This document shows positions 34,050-45,708 of a stretch of DNA of 64,000 nt, piece after piece; positions within the stretch are counted from its first letter, which is position 1; each line of letters starts with the position of its first letter. The notes beneath the pieces are model-generated. The model had not been told where the DNA came from, did no database searches, and saw only the letters and a list, made by a program, of their open reading frames with translations. The stretch lies in assembly GCA_033283385.1 (NCBI GenBank), contig JAWMQQ010000001.1, forward strand, positions 1,302,001 through 1,366,000, in the 5' to 3' direction. The DNA comes from Mangrovimicrobium sp033283385. GTDB lineage: Bacteria > Pseudomonadota > Gammaproteobacteria > Pseudomonadales > Halieaceae. A program made the translations under genes and the position numbers.

Positions 34050-35425
34050 GGAATATCCCGCCGGCCCTTCACCAGCACCTTGAATTTCATTTCCGGCCCC
34101 GGTGTCGGCGCCGTCTTGATCTTCAGGTTGTAATCCCTGGGCACCATCTCCAGGTCGAACAGGTAGAACAGCTCGGCCATGGTCATCATCAGGATGACTT
34201 CGGCCTGTGTCCTGCCCGCACAGGTGTGCGGTCCGCGGCCCCAGGGTGAGTAGGCGCCGGACTGCAGCTGCTCCTTGCGGTCCTCGTTGTAGCGGTCGAT
34301 ATCGAAGCTGTCCGAATCCGGATAGAAGCGCTCTTCCAGGTGCGGTACCGCGGTGGCGATGTAGATGAACTGGCCTTCCCGGTAGAGATAGCCCGCAAAC
34401 TCGAAATCCTTGTTGGCGACCCGCAGCTGGGCGACCGCGATCGGGTAGAGCCGCATGGTCTCCATGATCGCGCCGCGCAGGGCGGGCATGCTGTCCATGA
34501 AAGTGGCTTCGTCGATGGGCTTTGACATGACCTCGTCGACCTCCGCCTGTACACGCTTCAGGACCGCGGGGTGCTTGAGGATGGTGTAGACGATGGCCGA
34601 GGTGGTGTTGGCCACCGTGTCCAGCCCGGCCACGTAGGGCCCGGACATCAGCATGGGCAGATCCCCCTCGGGAATGAGCTCCGGGTTTTTCTCGTGGGCG
34701 TCCATGATGTCGTCGATCAGCGTCCTGCGCTCGCCCGGGCCCGGGCGGGGCTTTGCCTTGAAGTCTGCGACCATCTGGTGCGCCAGTTCAGACATGCGCG
34801 CCTTGGCCCGCTTGTACTCGGGCATCTGCAGCATGATTTTCGGCCGCTGGTGGGTCACCAGCACGTTGAGGATGTACAGGATCGTAGTGCGGATGTCCTT
34901 GACGTACTCACGCGGAGCATAACCGGTGAGGCTCATGCCCAGTTGGTCTATCACGAGGTACTGCATGGCCTCGACCACGGGCACCTTCCTGCCGACACGC
35001 CAGTCGCGCAGCAGCGAGTCGCGGGTGATGTCCACCATTTCCTGGTAGATGCCCTTCAGGGAATCTTTCGAGAAACCGCGACGCATCACGTTGCGCAATT
35101 CCATGTGCACCTTGCCGTCCACGCCGGTCATCACCTTGCTGGCGCCGAACTCCTCCGCCAGCGGGTGGAAGACCTCTTTGGAGCGCAGGCACTCGCGGCC
35201 TTCGGGGCCGTTGACGAAGTTTGCCGCGTCGGCGCCGGCGATCACGTTGATCTCGTTGCCGAACACCCGCACGCGGAATGCCGGGCCGTACTCGTCATAG
35301 CATTTCTTGAAAAACCGGCCCGGGTCGCTGGCCATCTGGAAGGTGCTGCCGATGATCGGAAGCCCGTGCACCAGGGGGGGTAATTCGGGGTTGGCAGATG
35401 ATTTCGGCAATGCTTGCGTGTTCAT
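34046..35425 (-). CDS. Cytochrome P450, class-E-like with Trp in the heme signature
   Basis: 459 residues, longer than the other P450s here and resembling CYP51/class-E bacterial forms: proline-rich PPLVHGLPIIGS at the N terminus, I-helix AGLDTVANT (266-274), ETMR (322-325), and heme motif WGRGPHTCAG with Cys402. The canonical Phe seven residues before the Cys is Trp395. Substrate unknown; sterol or alkane-like hydroxylation are possibilities. It is divergent from a TetR regulator, with TTGCAA repeats between, and its stop codon lies in a REP element. Confidence 0.9.
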   Translation of the reverse strand: MNTQALPKSSANPELPPLVHGLPIIGSTFQMASDPGRFFKKCYDEYGPAFRVRVFGNEINVIAGADAANFVNGPEGRECLRSKEVFHPLAEEFGASKVMTGVDGKVHMELRNVMRRGFSKDSLKGIYQEMVDITRDSLLRDWRVGRKVPVVEAMQYLVIDQLGMSLTGYAPREYVKDIRTTILYILNVLVTHQRPKIMLQMPEYKRAKARMSELAHQMVADFKAKPRPGPGERRTLIDDIMDAHEKNPELIPEGDLPMLMSGPYVAGLDTVANTTSAIVYTILKHPAVLKRVQAEVDEVMSKPIDEATFMDSMPALRGAIMETMRLYPIAVAQLRVANKDFEFAGYLYREGQFIYIATAVPHLEERFYPDSDSFDIDRYNEDRKEQLQSGAYSPWGRGPHTCAGRTQAEVILMMTMAELFYLFDLEMVPRDYNLKIKTAPTPGPEMKFKVLVKGRRDIP

Positions 35426-35476
35426 GGCTCGATCTTCCCGCTGTAATACTTGTTATTGCTGTCTGGACCGGGCACA

Positions 35477-35504
35477 TATTGCAACACAGTATTGCAAAAT
35501 GCAA
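35477..35504. promoter_or_regulatory. TATTGCAA repeats between P450 and TetR genes
   Basis: TATTGCAA occurs at 35477-35484 and 35490-35497, with a third partial ATGCAA at 35499-35504. TTGCAA is itself palindromic, so each copy is a symmetric site, and the 13-bp spacing puts them near the same helix face. It lies 52-79 bp upstream of the P450 start and 142 bp upstream of the divergent TetR gene: a plausible TetR operator. Confidence 0.45.
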
Positions 35505-35645
35505 AGGGGATTTTCGGAAGCGCCCATGTCGTTGAATCTGTAGCGCTTGTGGACTGCCCATGGGCTTCTTCGCTAGAGTGGGGCGATATACATAAAAGAA
35601 ATACTCCATGCCTGACATCGACCACATCCTCGCGGTGGCTGCAGC

Positions 35646-36368
35646 GTGAGCCGGACCGACCGGAGCGCGGGCAGGCCGCGCAGCCTGACCATGCCGCGGA
35701 TCATCGATGCCGCCATCGAGCTGGGCCTGCGGGAGCTCAACATGAAGTCCCTGGCCGCGGCCCTGGGTGTCAACGTCGTGACCCTGTACCGGCATGTCGG
35801 CAGCCGCGACCAGCTGATGCAGATTGCCACCGCCCACCTGATGCGCGAGCGACGCCTGCAGGGCGAGGGCGCCGACCACTGGGCGGAGTTCGTGTTCCAG
35901 TACGCCGGCAACCTGTTCGAGCTGTTCCGCAAGGAGCCGGGCCTGATCACCGAATTGATCAACGGCAACCTGCATCCCGATGCGGAGATGGACCTGCTGG
36001 AGGAATTCCTGCAGACCATGTCCAGTTACGGCTTCAGTTACGAGGAGGGCGCGCTGCTGCACCGCAGTATCGGCGCCATCACACTGGGCAGCGCAGTCGG
36101 GGCCATCGGCGTGCAGGTTACGCTGGAGCAGGGCCGCTCTTGGGGCGAGGAAGTGGACGCCACGCTGACCGGCCGCGATCCCGACGAACTTCCGGCGGTG
36201 CGGCAGATCATGCGCACACTGGTGGAATACGATGTGCCGCAGTGGCTGCACATCCTGCATACCTTCCTGGTGGGCATCGCGGCCAAGCGCGGCGAGACAC
36301 TGCCGGACATCGAGACATTGCTCGCAGCGATCGAGCGAGCGGACACCAGCGCGGACATTACGGGGTAA
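35646..36368 (+). CDS. TetR-family regulator divergent from the P450
   Basis: 240 residues from a GTG at 35646 with only a weak ribosome site. The helix-turn-helix reads MKSLAAALGVNVVTLYRHVGSRDQLMQIA, typical of TetR. The ligand domain is helical without recognisable homology by eye. The divergent arrangement suggests that it represses the P450 and its own operon with the saccharopine-dehydrogenase-like and PPOX-like genes. Stop TAA is 11 bp before the next start. Confidence 0.82.
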   Translation: MSRTDRSAGRPRSLTMPRIIDAAIELGLRELNMKSLAAALGVNVVTLYRHVGSRDQLMQIATAHLMRERRLQGEGADHWAEFVFQYAGNLFELFRKEPGLITELINGNLHPDAEMDLLEEFLQTMSSYGFSYEEGALLHRSIGAITLGSAVGAIGVQVTLEQGRSWGEEVDATLTGRDPDELPAVRQIMRTLVEYDVPQWLHILHTFLVGIAAKRGETLPDIETLLAAIERADTSADITG

Positions 36369-36379
36369 AGGGGGTGGAA

Positions 36380-37462
36380 GTGAACGAAACAAGTGGTGGC
36401 ACCTGGATGATCTACGGCGCCAACGGTTATAGCGGCAGCCTGATCGCCGCACAGGCGGTTGCGCGCGGAATGTCCCCGGTGGTGGCCGGCCGCAACGCGC
36501 AGGAGGTCGAGTCGCTGGCGAAGGACCTGGGTTTGCCCGGCCGGGTATTTCCCATCGAGTCGGTAGAGCAGGTGGCGGCGCAACTGGACGGGTGCCGGCT
36601 GGTGCTCAACTGCGCCGGCCCCTTCGCCGGTACGGCAGAGATTCTCGTGCAGGCCTGCATCCGCCGGGGTATTCACTACCTCGATATCTGCGGCGAGCCG
36701 GATATCTATGAACGCATTTACGCGATGGATGCGCAGGCAGCCGCCGCCGGGTCCGTGATCGTGCCGGGTGTCGGCTTCGACGTGGTGCCCAGCGATACCC
36801 TGGCGCGCTTCCTCGTCGACCAACTGCCCGATGCCGACAACCTGGAGCTGGCCTTCCACGGCGAGGGTGGCGGCAGTGCGGGCTCGGCCAAGACCGTGAT
36901 GGGCATGATGGCCGACAAGGGCAGGGTGCGCCGCAACGGGAAGATCCAGCGCGTCGCGCTGGCGAAGTGGCGCAAACAGGTGCAGTTTTCCGACAGGGAA
37001 CTGCACTGCATGAGTATTCCCTGGGGCGACGTCAGCGCCTCCTTCCGTTCCAACGGCGTGCCCAATTTCACCATGTACATGGCCATGCCTGAGCGCGCGG
37101 CCAAAATCATGCGCATGATCAGCCCGATCGCGCCCTTGCTGGCCTGGAAGCCGATCCAGCAGAGGATGTTCGCCAAGATCGACCAGGGGCCGAAGGGACC
37201 GACGGCCGAAGAACGCGGCGCGGGGTTCATGCGACTGTGGGGGCGCGCCTGCAATGCGCAGGGGCGCTGTGTGGAGGCGACGATGGACACTGTCCAGGGG
37301 TTTGATTTCACCGCGGCCTCGGCGCTGCTGTGTGTCGAAAAGCTGCTGGCGGGCGAACACGAGAGCGGTTGCAAGACGCCGACCCAGGCGTTCGGCCCTG
37401 AAATCGGCCTCGAAGTCCCCGGCACCAGGCTGCAGCAGGTCGAACCTGCCGCCAGCGACTAA
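36380..37462 (+). CDS. Saccharopine dehydrogenase-like NAD(P)-binding reductase
   Basis: About 360 residues from the GTG at 36380, chosen for the AGGGGG five bases upstream; GTG 36374 is an alternative. The N-terminal Rossmann motif is IYGANGYSGSLIA, followed by VLNCAGPFAGTAEILVQAC and HYLDICGEPDIYE, the signature of the saccharopine dehydrogenase/trans-acting enoyl reductase family. The C-terminal half has no catalytic motif I recognise. Members reduce or isomerise lipid-type substrates. It lies between a TetR gene and a PPOX-fold gene. Function unassigned. Confidence 0.78.
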   Translation: MNETSGGTWMIYGANGYSGSLIAAQAVARGMSPVVAGRNAQEVESLAKDLGLPGRVFPIESVEQVAAQLDGCRLVLNCAGPFAGTAEILVQACIRRGIHYLDICGEPDIYERIYAMDAQAAAAGSVIVPGVGFDVVPSDTLARFLVDQLPDADNLELAFHGEGGGSAGSAKTVMGMMADKGRVRRNGKIQRVALAKWRKQVQFSDRELHCMSIPWGDVSASFRSNGVPNFTMYMAMPERAAKIMRMISPIAPLLAWKPIQQRMFAKIDQGPKGPTAEERGAGFMRLWGRACNAQGRCVEATMDTVQGFDFTAASALLCVEKLLAGEHESGCKTPTQAFGPEIGLEVPGTRLQQVEPAASD

Positions 37463-37478
37463 AACGCAGGCGCTTGCA

Positions 37479-37880
37479 ATGAAACGGGATGAAACGCTGG
37501 CAAAGGCCACCTACGTGAGTTTTTCCACGCTGCGCAAGAACGGCAACTGGGTCGACACCCCGGTGTGGTTCGCCCCGGACGGTGACGTCTTTTACATCTT
37601 CAGCGCGGGCAATGCCGGGAAGGTGAAGCGGCTGCGCAACTTCAGCCAGTGCCGGGTCGCCCCCAGCACCTACAACGGCACACCCACCGGCGAGTACCGC
37701 AGCGGCGAAGCGTGGCTGGTCAATGAGGAGGCGGAAATGCGCAAAGCGCTGCAGGCGCTGCGGCGCAAGTACGGCTGGCAGATGCGCGTCACCGACCTCG
37801 GCGCCAGGTTGAGCGGGCGGTTCAACCGCCGGCAGTACATCGGAGTGCGCTTGCTCGAGAGCGCTGCGGACGGGAACTGA
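37479..37880 (+). CDS. PPOX-class (flavin/F420-type split-barrel) protein
   Basis: 133 residues from the ATG at 37479. The pattern FSTLRKNGNWVDTPVWFAPDGDVFYIFSA then KVKRLRNFSQCRV is the split beta-barrel of pyridoxamine-phosphate-oxidase-like proteins, close to the TIGR03666-type F420 family in actinobacteria. Proteobacteria rarely make F420, so the cofactor may be flavin or heme. It starts 16 bp after the reductase gene and probably forms an operon with it. Its biochemical role is unknown. Confidence 0.7.
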   Translation: MKRDETLAKATYVSFSTLRKNGNWVDTPVWFAPDGDVFYIFSAGNAGKVKRLRNFSQCRVAPSTYNGTPTGEYRSGEAWLVNEEAEMRKALQALRRKYGWQMRVTDLGARLSGRFNRRQYIGVRLLESAADGN

Positions 37881-37885
37881 GCCCG

Positions 37886-39256
<1,371 letters not shown>

Positions 39257-39343
39257 GACTATCCTCGCCTGCTATAGTTAGTCGGGAATGTGAATACAGC
39301 ATAGCCGGTCGCAACCGCGGCGGGTCAATCCGGAGGTCCTTTT

Positions 39344-42070
<2,727 letters not shown>

Positions 42071-42072
42071 CC

Positions 42073-42143
42073 GTAGGAGCCCGCTACGCGGGCGATTCCC
42101 AGTCGGCCGGGAACCACAATCGCCTGCATAGCAGGCTCCTACA
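42073..42143. repeat. REP pair downstream of acnA
   Basis: A direct unit GTAGGAGCCCGCTACGCGGG begins at 42073, and an inverted unit, CGCCTGCATAGCAGGCTCCTAC with its flanks, ends at 42143. The two arms could fold together and terminate or stabilise the acnA transcript. An A-tract (CAAAAAA) follows directly. Confidence 0.8.
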
Positions 42144-42484
42144 AAAAAGTGGGAATTTTTTTTGAGATGCGGGGAATAAACCCCGAAGATGAGCCGTCAA
42201 CGAGTCAGAGTGGAGTGAAACACCACCGAGGTAACGGATGATCGGCCATTTGGGTACGCATCACAGAGCCTGAAGGCCGCCAAAGCATGCGTGGCCATCA
42301 TCGCCGCCCTCACCCTCTTCTGGCGGGCGCCGGGACTAGCTCCCGGCGCTCGCCGCACCAGTCTCACAGAGCGGGGACCGCTAGCCCTCCGCACTGAACT
42401 CCAGGGTCTGTCGTCTACATGGGGCGGCAGGCCCTGTTTCTTATCTGCCTTCCGAAAACCTTCCGCTCCGGCCCCTTGCTGGAC
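42144..42484. other. Gene-free stretch with a strong 14-bp hairpin
   Basis: Part of a 479-bp gap between acnA and the anti-sigma gene. No ORF with native codon usage is seen. At 42322-42354, GGCGGGCGCCGGGA pairs with TCCCGGCGCTCGCC around a CTAGC loop with one mismatch, a very stable stem. Neither an RNA gene family nor an insertion sequence could be recognised. Confidence 0.5.
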
Positions 42485-42511
42485 AAAAAAAAGGCCACTG
42501 TGAAAGCGGCC
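42485..42511 (-). terminator. Intrinsic terminator of the sigma/anti-sigma operon
   Basis: On the minus strand GGCCGCT-TTCAC-AGTGGCC (one G-T pair) is followed by a run of eight T. It lies about 40 bp after the anti-sigma stop codon at 42550 and is the clearest rho-independent terminator in the window. Confidence 0.8.
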
Positions 42512-42549
42512 GGAGGATTACAACTGCAGGGACCTGGAGGTCAAATCGA

Positions 42550-43251
42550 TCAGGGTTGCCAGTCGCTGGCGATAAGGGTGGCTTCGTCGTCCGCCGAGAG
42601 GGCGATGCCATCGGCGCGGCGGGCGGTGTAGTCGGCCACGGCATCGGCATCGTTCGCGCCGGCGGGGCGGTAGGCGTCGGCGCTACCGGGGATGTCCGCA
42701 GCCACGGCGAGTCGTGTCTTCCAGTTGCCGCCATCGCGGCAGGCTACACCGCGGGTGCCCTTGCCGTGGTCGTTGACAAGGTATTCGCGGCACCAGGCGC
42801 CGTCGACATCGCGGAAACTGAGGACCGGGCGCATCTGCCGCCCGTCGGCCAGCGGCTGCCAGCCGGAGGCCATGGAGGGGGTGATTTCCAGTACTTCGGC
42901 GACGGTGGGGCCGCCGGAACCGGGCTGCTGCCACTGCAGCGCCACCAGCAGCCCGGCGATCGCCGCCACCGAGGCGGCTGCCGCGTAGTGCCACGCGGCC
43001 TTGACCGGCGGGCGGGGCAGGGCGGAGACGTTGCCGGCCGCGCCGGATTCGAGCATGGCTGCGATATGCGCCGGGACCTTGTCGTCACCGCTGAAGGCGC
43101 GTTTGAGTTGCTGGTCGACGGCGGTCATGCGGGCGAAGGTGACGCGCAGGTCCGATTCCGCGGCGAGGCGCTGGGCTACGCGGCGGGTGGAAAGTTCATC
43201 CAGTTCGCCGTCGAGGTGCTGGGAAAGCAGTTCAAAATCCTTGTCTTTCAT
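42550..43251 (-). CDS. Membrane anti-sigma factor of the ECF pair
   Basis: 233 residues. The N-terminal cytoplasmic part (about 1-80; FELLSQHLDGELDELSTRRVAQRLAA) has the anti-sigma domain pattern without a zinc-binding HxxxCxxC motif. One transmembrane helix lies near 86-106 (WHYAAAASVAAIAGLLVAL), followed by a periplasmic domain of about 120 residues with two Cys (WCREYLV, GVACRDGG) that could form a disulfide. It would hold the sigma factor inactive until a periplasmic signal arrives. It starts 11 bp after the sigma factor stop. Confidence 0.83.
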   Translation of the reverse strand: MKDKDFELLSQHLDGELDELSTRRVAQRLAAESDLRVTFARMTAVDQQLKRAFSGDDKVPAHIAAMLESGAAGNVSALPRPPVKAAWHYAAAASVAAIAGLLVALQWQQPGSGGPTVAEVLEITPSMASGWQPLADGRQMRPVLSFRDVDGAWCREYLVNDHGKGTRGVACRDGGNWKTRLAVAADIPGSADAYRPAGANDADAVADYTARRADGIALSADDEATLIASDWQP

Positions 43252-43262
43252 TTCTGGTCTCG

Positions 43263-43763
43263 TCAGCCCGGCTCGTCCGGACTCATTAGCTGTAGTAGTT
43301 GCTTCCTTGCCCTCGCGATGCGGCTCATGATTGTGCCCACCGGTACATCCAGGATCTCGGCGGCTTCTGCATAGGTCTTGCCGTCGATGGTCACCAGCGT
43401 CAGCGCCAGCCGTTGATCCTCGGGCAGAGCACCCAGGGCGGCGGAGACGGCGGCGATTTCCCTTTCGCTGTCGGCGACCGCATCGGCGGAACGAGCGGTC
43501 TCCTCATCGGCCTCCATGGCCGGGTAGCGCTGGCGGACTTCCCGCGAGCGCAATTCGTCGATCCAGACGTTTTTGCACACCCGGTAAGTCCACCTGGCGG
43601 TGTGCGCATCCTCTGGCATTCCCTTGTGCAGGACCCGTTCAACGGTGGCTTGCAGCAGGTCGTCGGCATCCGCCGCGTTACCTGTCAGCGAGTAGCAAAA
43701 ACGGCGCAACCCGCTGAGCTCGGCCATCAAGTCCTGACGCTGTGAATCGCTGAGCGCTGACAT
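43263..43763 (-). CDS. ECF RNA polymerase sigma factor
   Basis: 166 residues from the ATG at 43763, chosen for the AGGAAA site upstream and the predicted promoter. Region 2 is GLRRFCYSLTGNAADADDLLQATVERVL with ARWTYRVCKNVWIDELR; region 4 is LGALPEDQRLALTLVTIDGKTYAEAAEILDVPVGTIMSRIARARKQL. It lacks regions 1 and 3, as expected of ECF sigma factors. Likely regulon: its own operon and the divergent protease gene. Which ECF group it belongs to cannot be told by eye. Confidence 0.9.
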   Translation of the reverse strand: MSALSDSQRQDLMAELSGLRRFCYSLTGNAADADDLLQATVERVLHKGMPEDAHTARWTYRVCKNVWIDELRSREVRQRYPAMEADEETARSADAVADSEREIAAVSAALGALPEDQRLALTLVTIDGKTYAEAAEILDVPVGTIMSRIARARKQLLQLMSPDEPG

Positions 43764-43784
43764 ATTTTTCCTGTTAATATTAGA

Positions 43785-43810
43785 GACGGTCAGGTTAGCG
43801 GTTTTATTCC
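43785..43810 (-). promoter_or_regulatory. ECF-type promoter of the sigma/anti-sigma operon
   Basis: On the minus strand GGAATA (43810-43805), 16-nt spacer, CGTC (43788-43785): the classic ECF -35/-10 pattern. The -10 ends 21 bp before the ATG at 43763. Its -35 lies back to back with that of the protease promoter. This suggests autoregulation. Confidence 0.6.
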
Positions 43811-43817
43811 ATTTCGC

Positions 43818-43842
43818 GGAATTAATGTCCGCATGGTACGTC
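43818..43842 (+). promoter_or_regulatory. ECF-type promoter of the tetrad-repeat protease
   Basis: GGAATT (43818-43823), 15-nt spacer, CGTC (43839-43842), matching the promoter on the other strand. Transcription would start near 43850, about 80 nt before the protease ATG at 43930, which excludes the upstream start at 43825. Confidence 0.6.
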
Positions 43843-43929
43843 ATCATACTAGTGGGCAACGTACCCAATATGACGGTAAATGCTATCATGTTTTTACGCA
43901 ACTCATTGAATTCAAGAGAATTATTCCGC

Positions 43930-45708
43930 ATGAAATCTCCACTTTCTGCATGCTTTACCGCGCTCCTGCTGGTCCTCGCGCCGGCGGCAGTGCACGCCCA
44001 GGTCCCGGGCGAACTGACCGGCACACCGGATGTCATCGAGCAGCAGGTGCAGGATGAAGTCGACCAGCAGGTCGAGGAGCAGGTGCAGGAAGAAGTCACG
44101 GACGCCACCCAGGACAAGGTCGACCAGGTCGTTCAGGACCAGGTGGATGAACTGGTGCTCGGTTACAGCTCGGATAGAGTCCAGGACCAGGTCGAGAACC
44201 AGGTCGAGGAGCAGGTTACCGACACGGTAGAAGAAAACGTACAGGACAACACCGACACCGCCGTGCAGGACGCCGTGGAGCAGGCGGTCGAGGAGCAGGT
44301 CGCCGAAACCGTCACCCAGCAACTCGAGGACAATGTCGAGCAGACCGTCGAGGCCTCAGTGGAGGATTCCGTCGCGGCAGCGGTCGAGGACACGGTGACG
44401 TCCGCCGTCGAGTCACAGGTCGAGGAGGGTGTACAGGAGACCGTCGCCCAGGCTGTAGAGAGCAACGTACAGGACCAGGTTGAAGCCACTGTCGAGACCA
44501 AGGCCACGGCGCAGGTGGAGGACCGGGTTGAAGAGACTGTCGCCATGGCCGCGGAAGCACGCGCCGCCGACATCGTGGAGGAGCACCTGGACAACGAGGT
44601 AGACGACATCCTCGACCAGGTGGAAAGCAACCTCGAGGTCGACGAATCCCGCATCCACAGCGACCACTGGCTGGTCATGGCCGAGCCGCAGGTATTCGAC
44701 GAACTGGCCGAGCAGGGTTACCTGTTCGATACCGTGACCGACCTGCCGGCCCTGGGCATGCGCCTGGCCGAAGTGGCCGGCCCCTCCAGCTTCGACATCA
44801 CCGAGGTGCGCCGCGGCGTACTCGACGTGGTCGGCAAGGACCGCGCCGAGGTCGACCTCAACCACATCTATACCGCCGGTACCGAAGTCATCACCGAGGG
44901 CTCCGGTGTCTCGCCGCGCGCCGCGGCCAACCTGCCCGCCGAGGTGGTGCCCGTGGTCTCCAGCGACGCACCGCGTATCGGCATGATCGACAGCGCGGTG
45001 GATACCAGCCACCCGGCACTGGCCGGCGCCCATATCCACACCCGTTCCTTCGTTCCCGATGGCGTGAAGATGCCTTCGTTCCACGGCACGGCGATCGCGT
45101 CGATCATTGCCGCCAACGACCCCGCGTACCAGGGGCTGGAACCGGATGCAGAAATTTACGCCGCTTCAGTCTTCCAGGAGGATCCCCAGCGCGGTGAGAT
45201 CGCCTCGACGGTGAGCTTGCTGCGGGCGCTGGACTGGCTGATCGCCAGCAAGGTCGATGTCATCAACATCAGCCTCGCGGGGCCGCCCAACCGCCTGCTG
45301 GAAACCGCGCTGAAGCGGGCCAAGCAACACGATATGCTGATTCTCGCAGCCGCGGGTAACGGCGGGCCGGTGGCCGGGCCAATGTATCCGGCCGCCTACG
45401 ATTCGGTGGTGGCGGTAACCGCGGTGGACCAGACCCGGCGAGTATTCCGCCTCGCCAACCGTGGCAAATACCTCGATATCGCGGCACCGGGAGTGGGCCT
45501 GCTCCACGCGCGCGCCGGCGGTGGCTACGTTGCCTCATCGGGCACGTCCTTCGCCGTGCCATTCGCAGCCACTGCTGCGGCGGCCCTGCGCCATCGTCAC
45601 CCGGGTAGCGACGTCATGTCACAGATCTACAGCGCGGCGGAAGACCTCGGCCCGCCCGGACGCGACGATATCTACGGCTACGGCCTGTTGCGCTTCAGCG
45701 GAACCTGA
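43930..45708 (+). CDS. Exported subtilisin-like protease with tetrad-repeat N-terminal half
   Basis: 592 residues from the ATG at 43930, which begins a signal peptide (MKSPLSACFTALLLVLAPAAVHA). Residues 35-230 are 49 in-register four-residue repeats of the form x-V-(E/Q/D)-x. Residues 231-345 are an unassigned linker. The S8 protease domain follows: Asp354 (MIDSAVD), His385 (FHGTAIA), oxyanion Asn477 (AAGNGGP) and Ser540 (GTSFAVP), all present. Divergent from the ECF sigma/anti-sigma operon with matching promoters, it is probably a periplasmic or surface protease in that stress response; the anti-sigma factor is a possible substrate. The acidic repeats may form a long helix or bind a surface. 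Confidence 0.88.
   Translation: MKSPLSACFTALLLVLAPAAVHAQVPGELTGTPDVIEQQVQDEVDQQVEEQVQEEVTDATQDKVDQVVQDQVDELVLGYSSDRVQDQVENQVEEQVTDTVEENVQDNTDTAVQDAVEQAVEEQVAETVTQQLEDNVEQTVEASVEDSVAAAVEDTVTSAVESQVEEGVQETVAQAVESNVQDQVEATVETKATAQVEDRVEETVAMAAEARAADIVEEHLDNEVDDILDQVESNLEVDESRIHSDHWLVMAEPQVFDELAEQGYLFDTVTDLPALGMRLAEVAGPSSFDITEVRRGVLDVVGKDRAEVDLNHIYTAGTEVITEGSGVSPRAAANLPAEVVPVVSSDAPRIGMIDSAVDTSHPALAGAHIHTRSFVPDGVKMPSFHGTAIASIIAANDPAYQGLEPDAEIYAASVFQEDPQRGEIASTVSLLRALDWLIASKVDVINISLAGPPNRLLETALKRAKQHDMLILAAAGNGGPVAGPMYPAAYDSVVAVTAVDQTRRVFRLANRGKYLDIAAPGVGLLHARAGGGYVASSGTSFAVPFAATAAAALRHRHPGSDVMSQIYSAAEDLGPPGRDDIYGYGLLRFSGT
44032..44619 (+). repeat. 49 tandem coding tetrads (12-bp period)
   Basis: The segment encodes units such as QVEE, AVEQ, TVEA, SVED, NVQD without a single phase slip; Val occupies the second position in most, acidic residues or Gln the third and fourth. 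At DNA level the period is 12 bp, with drifted codons, so the array is old and maintained by selection rather than a fresh duplication. Confidence 0.85.

Noticed and set aside
35450..37462. A 670-codon plus-strand frame over the TetR and reductase genes
   Set aside because: Its first 900 bases are out of frame with the clear TetR gene at 35646-36368 and have arginine/proline-rich shadow composition; only the part from 36380 encodes a recognisable protein.
42322..42354. attC or intrinsic terminator reading of the long hairpin
   Set aside because: No integrase, no attC core sites and no T-tract after the stem on either strand.
43825..43929. Upstream start for the tetrad protease
   Set aside because: The longer form would bury the signal peptide and begins before the transcription start expected from the ECF promoter.
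44032..44619. Ordinary heptad coiled coil
   Set aside because: The period is strictly four residues through 49 units; a heptad or hendecad frame cannot be kept.
44163..44678. A Ser/Thr/Cys-rich antisense frame over the tetrad repeats
   Set aside because: It is the mirror image of the repeated GTC-GAG-type codons in the protease gene, not an independent repeat protein.
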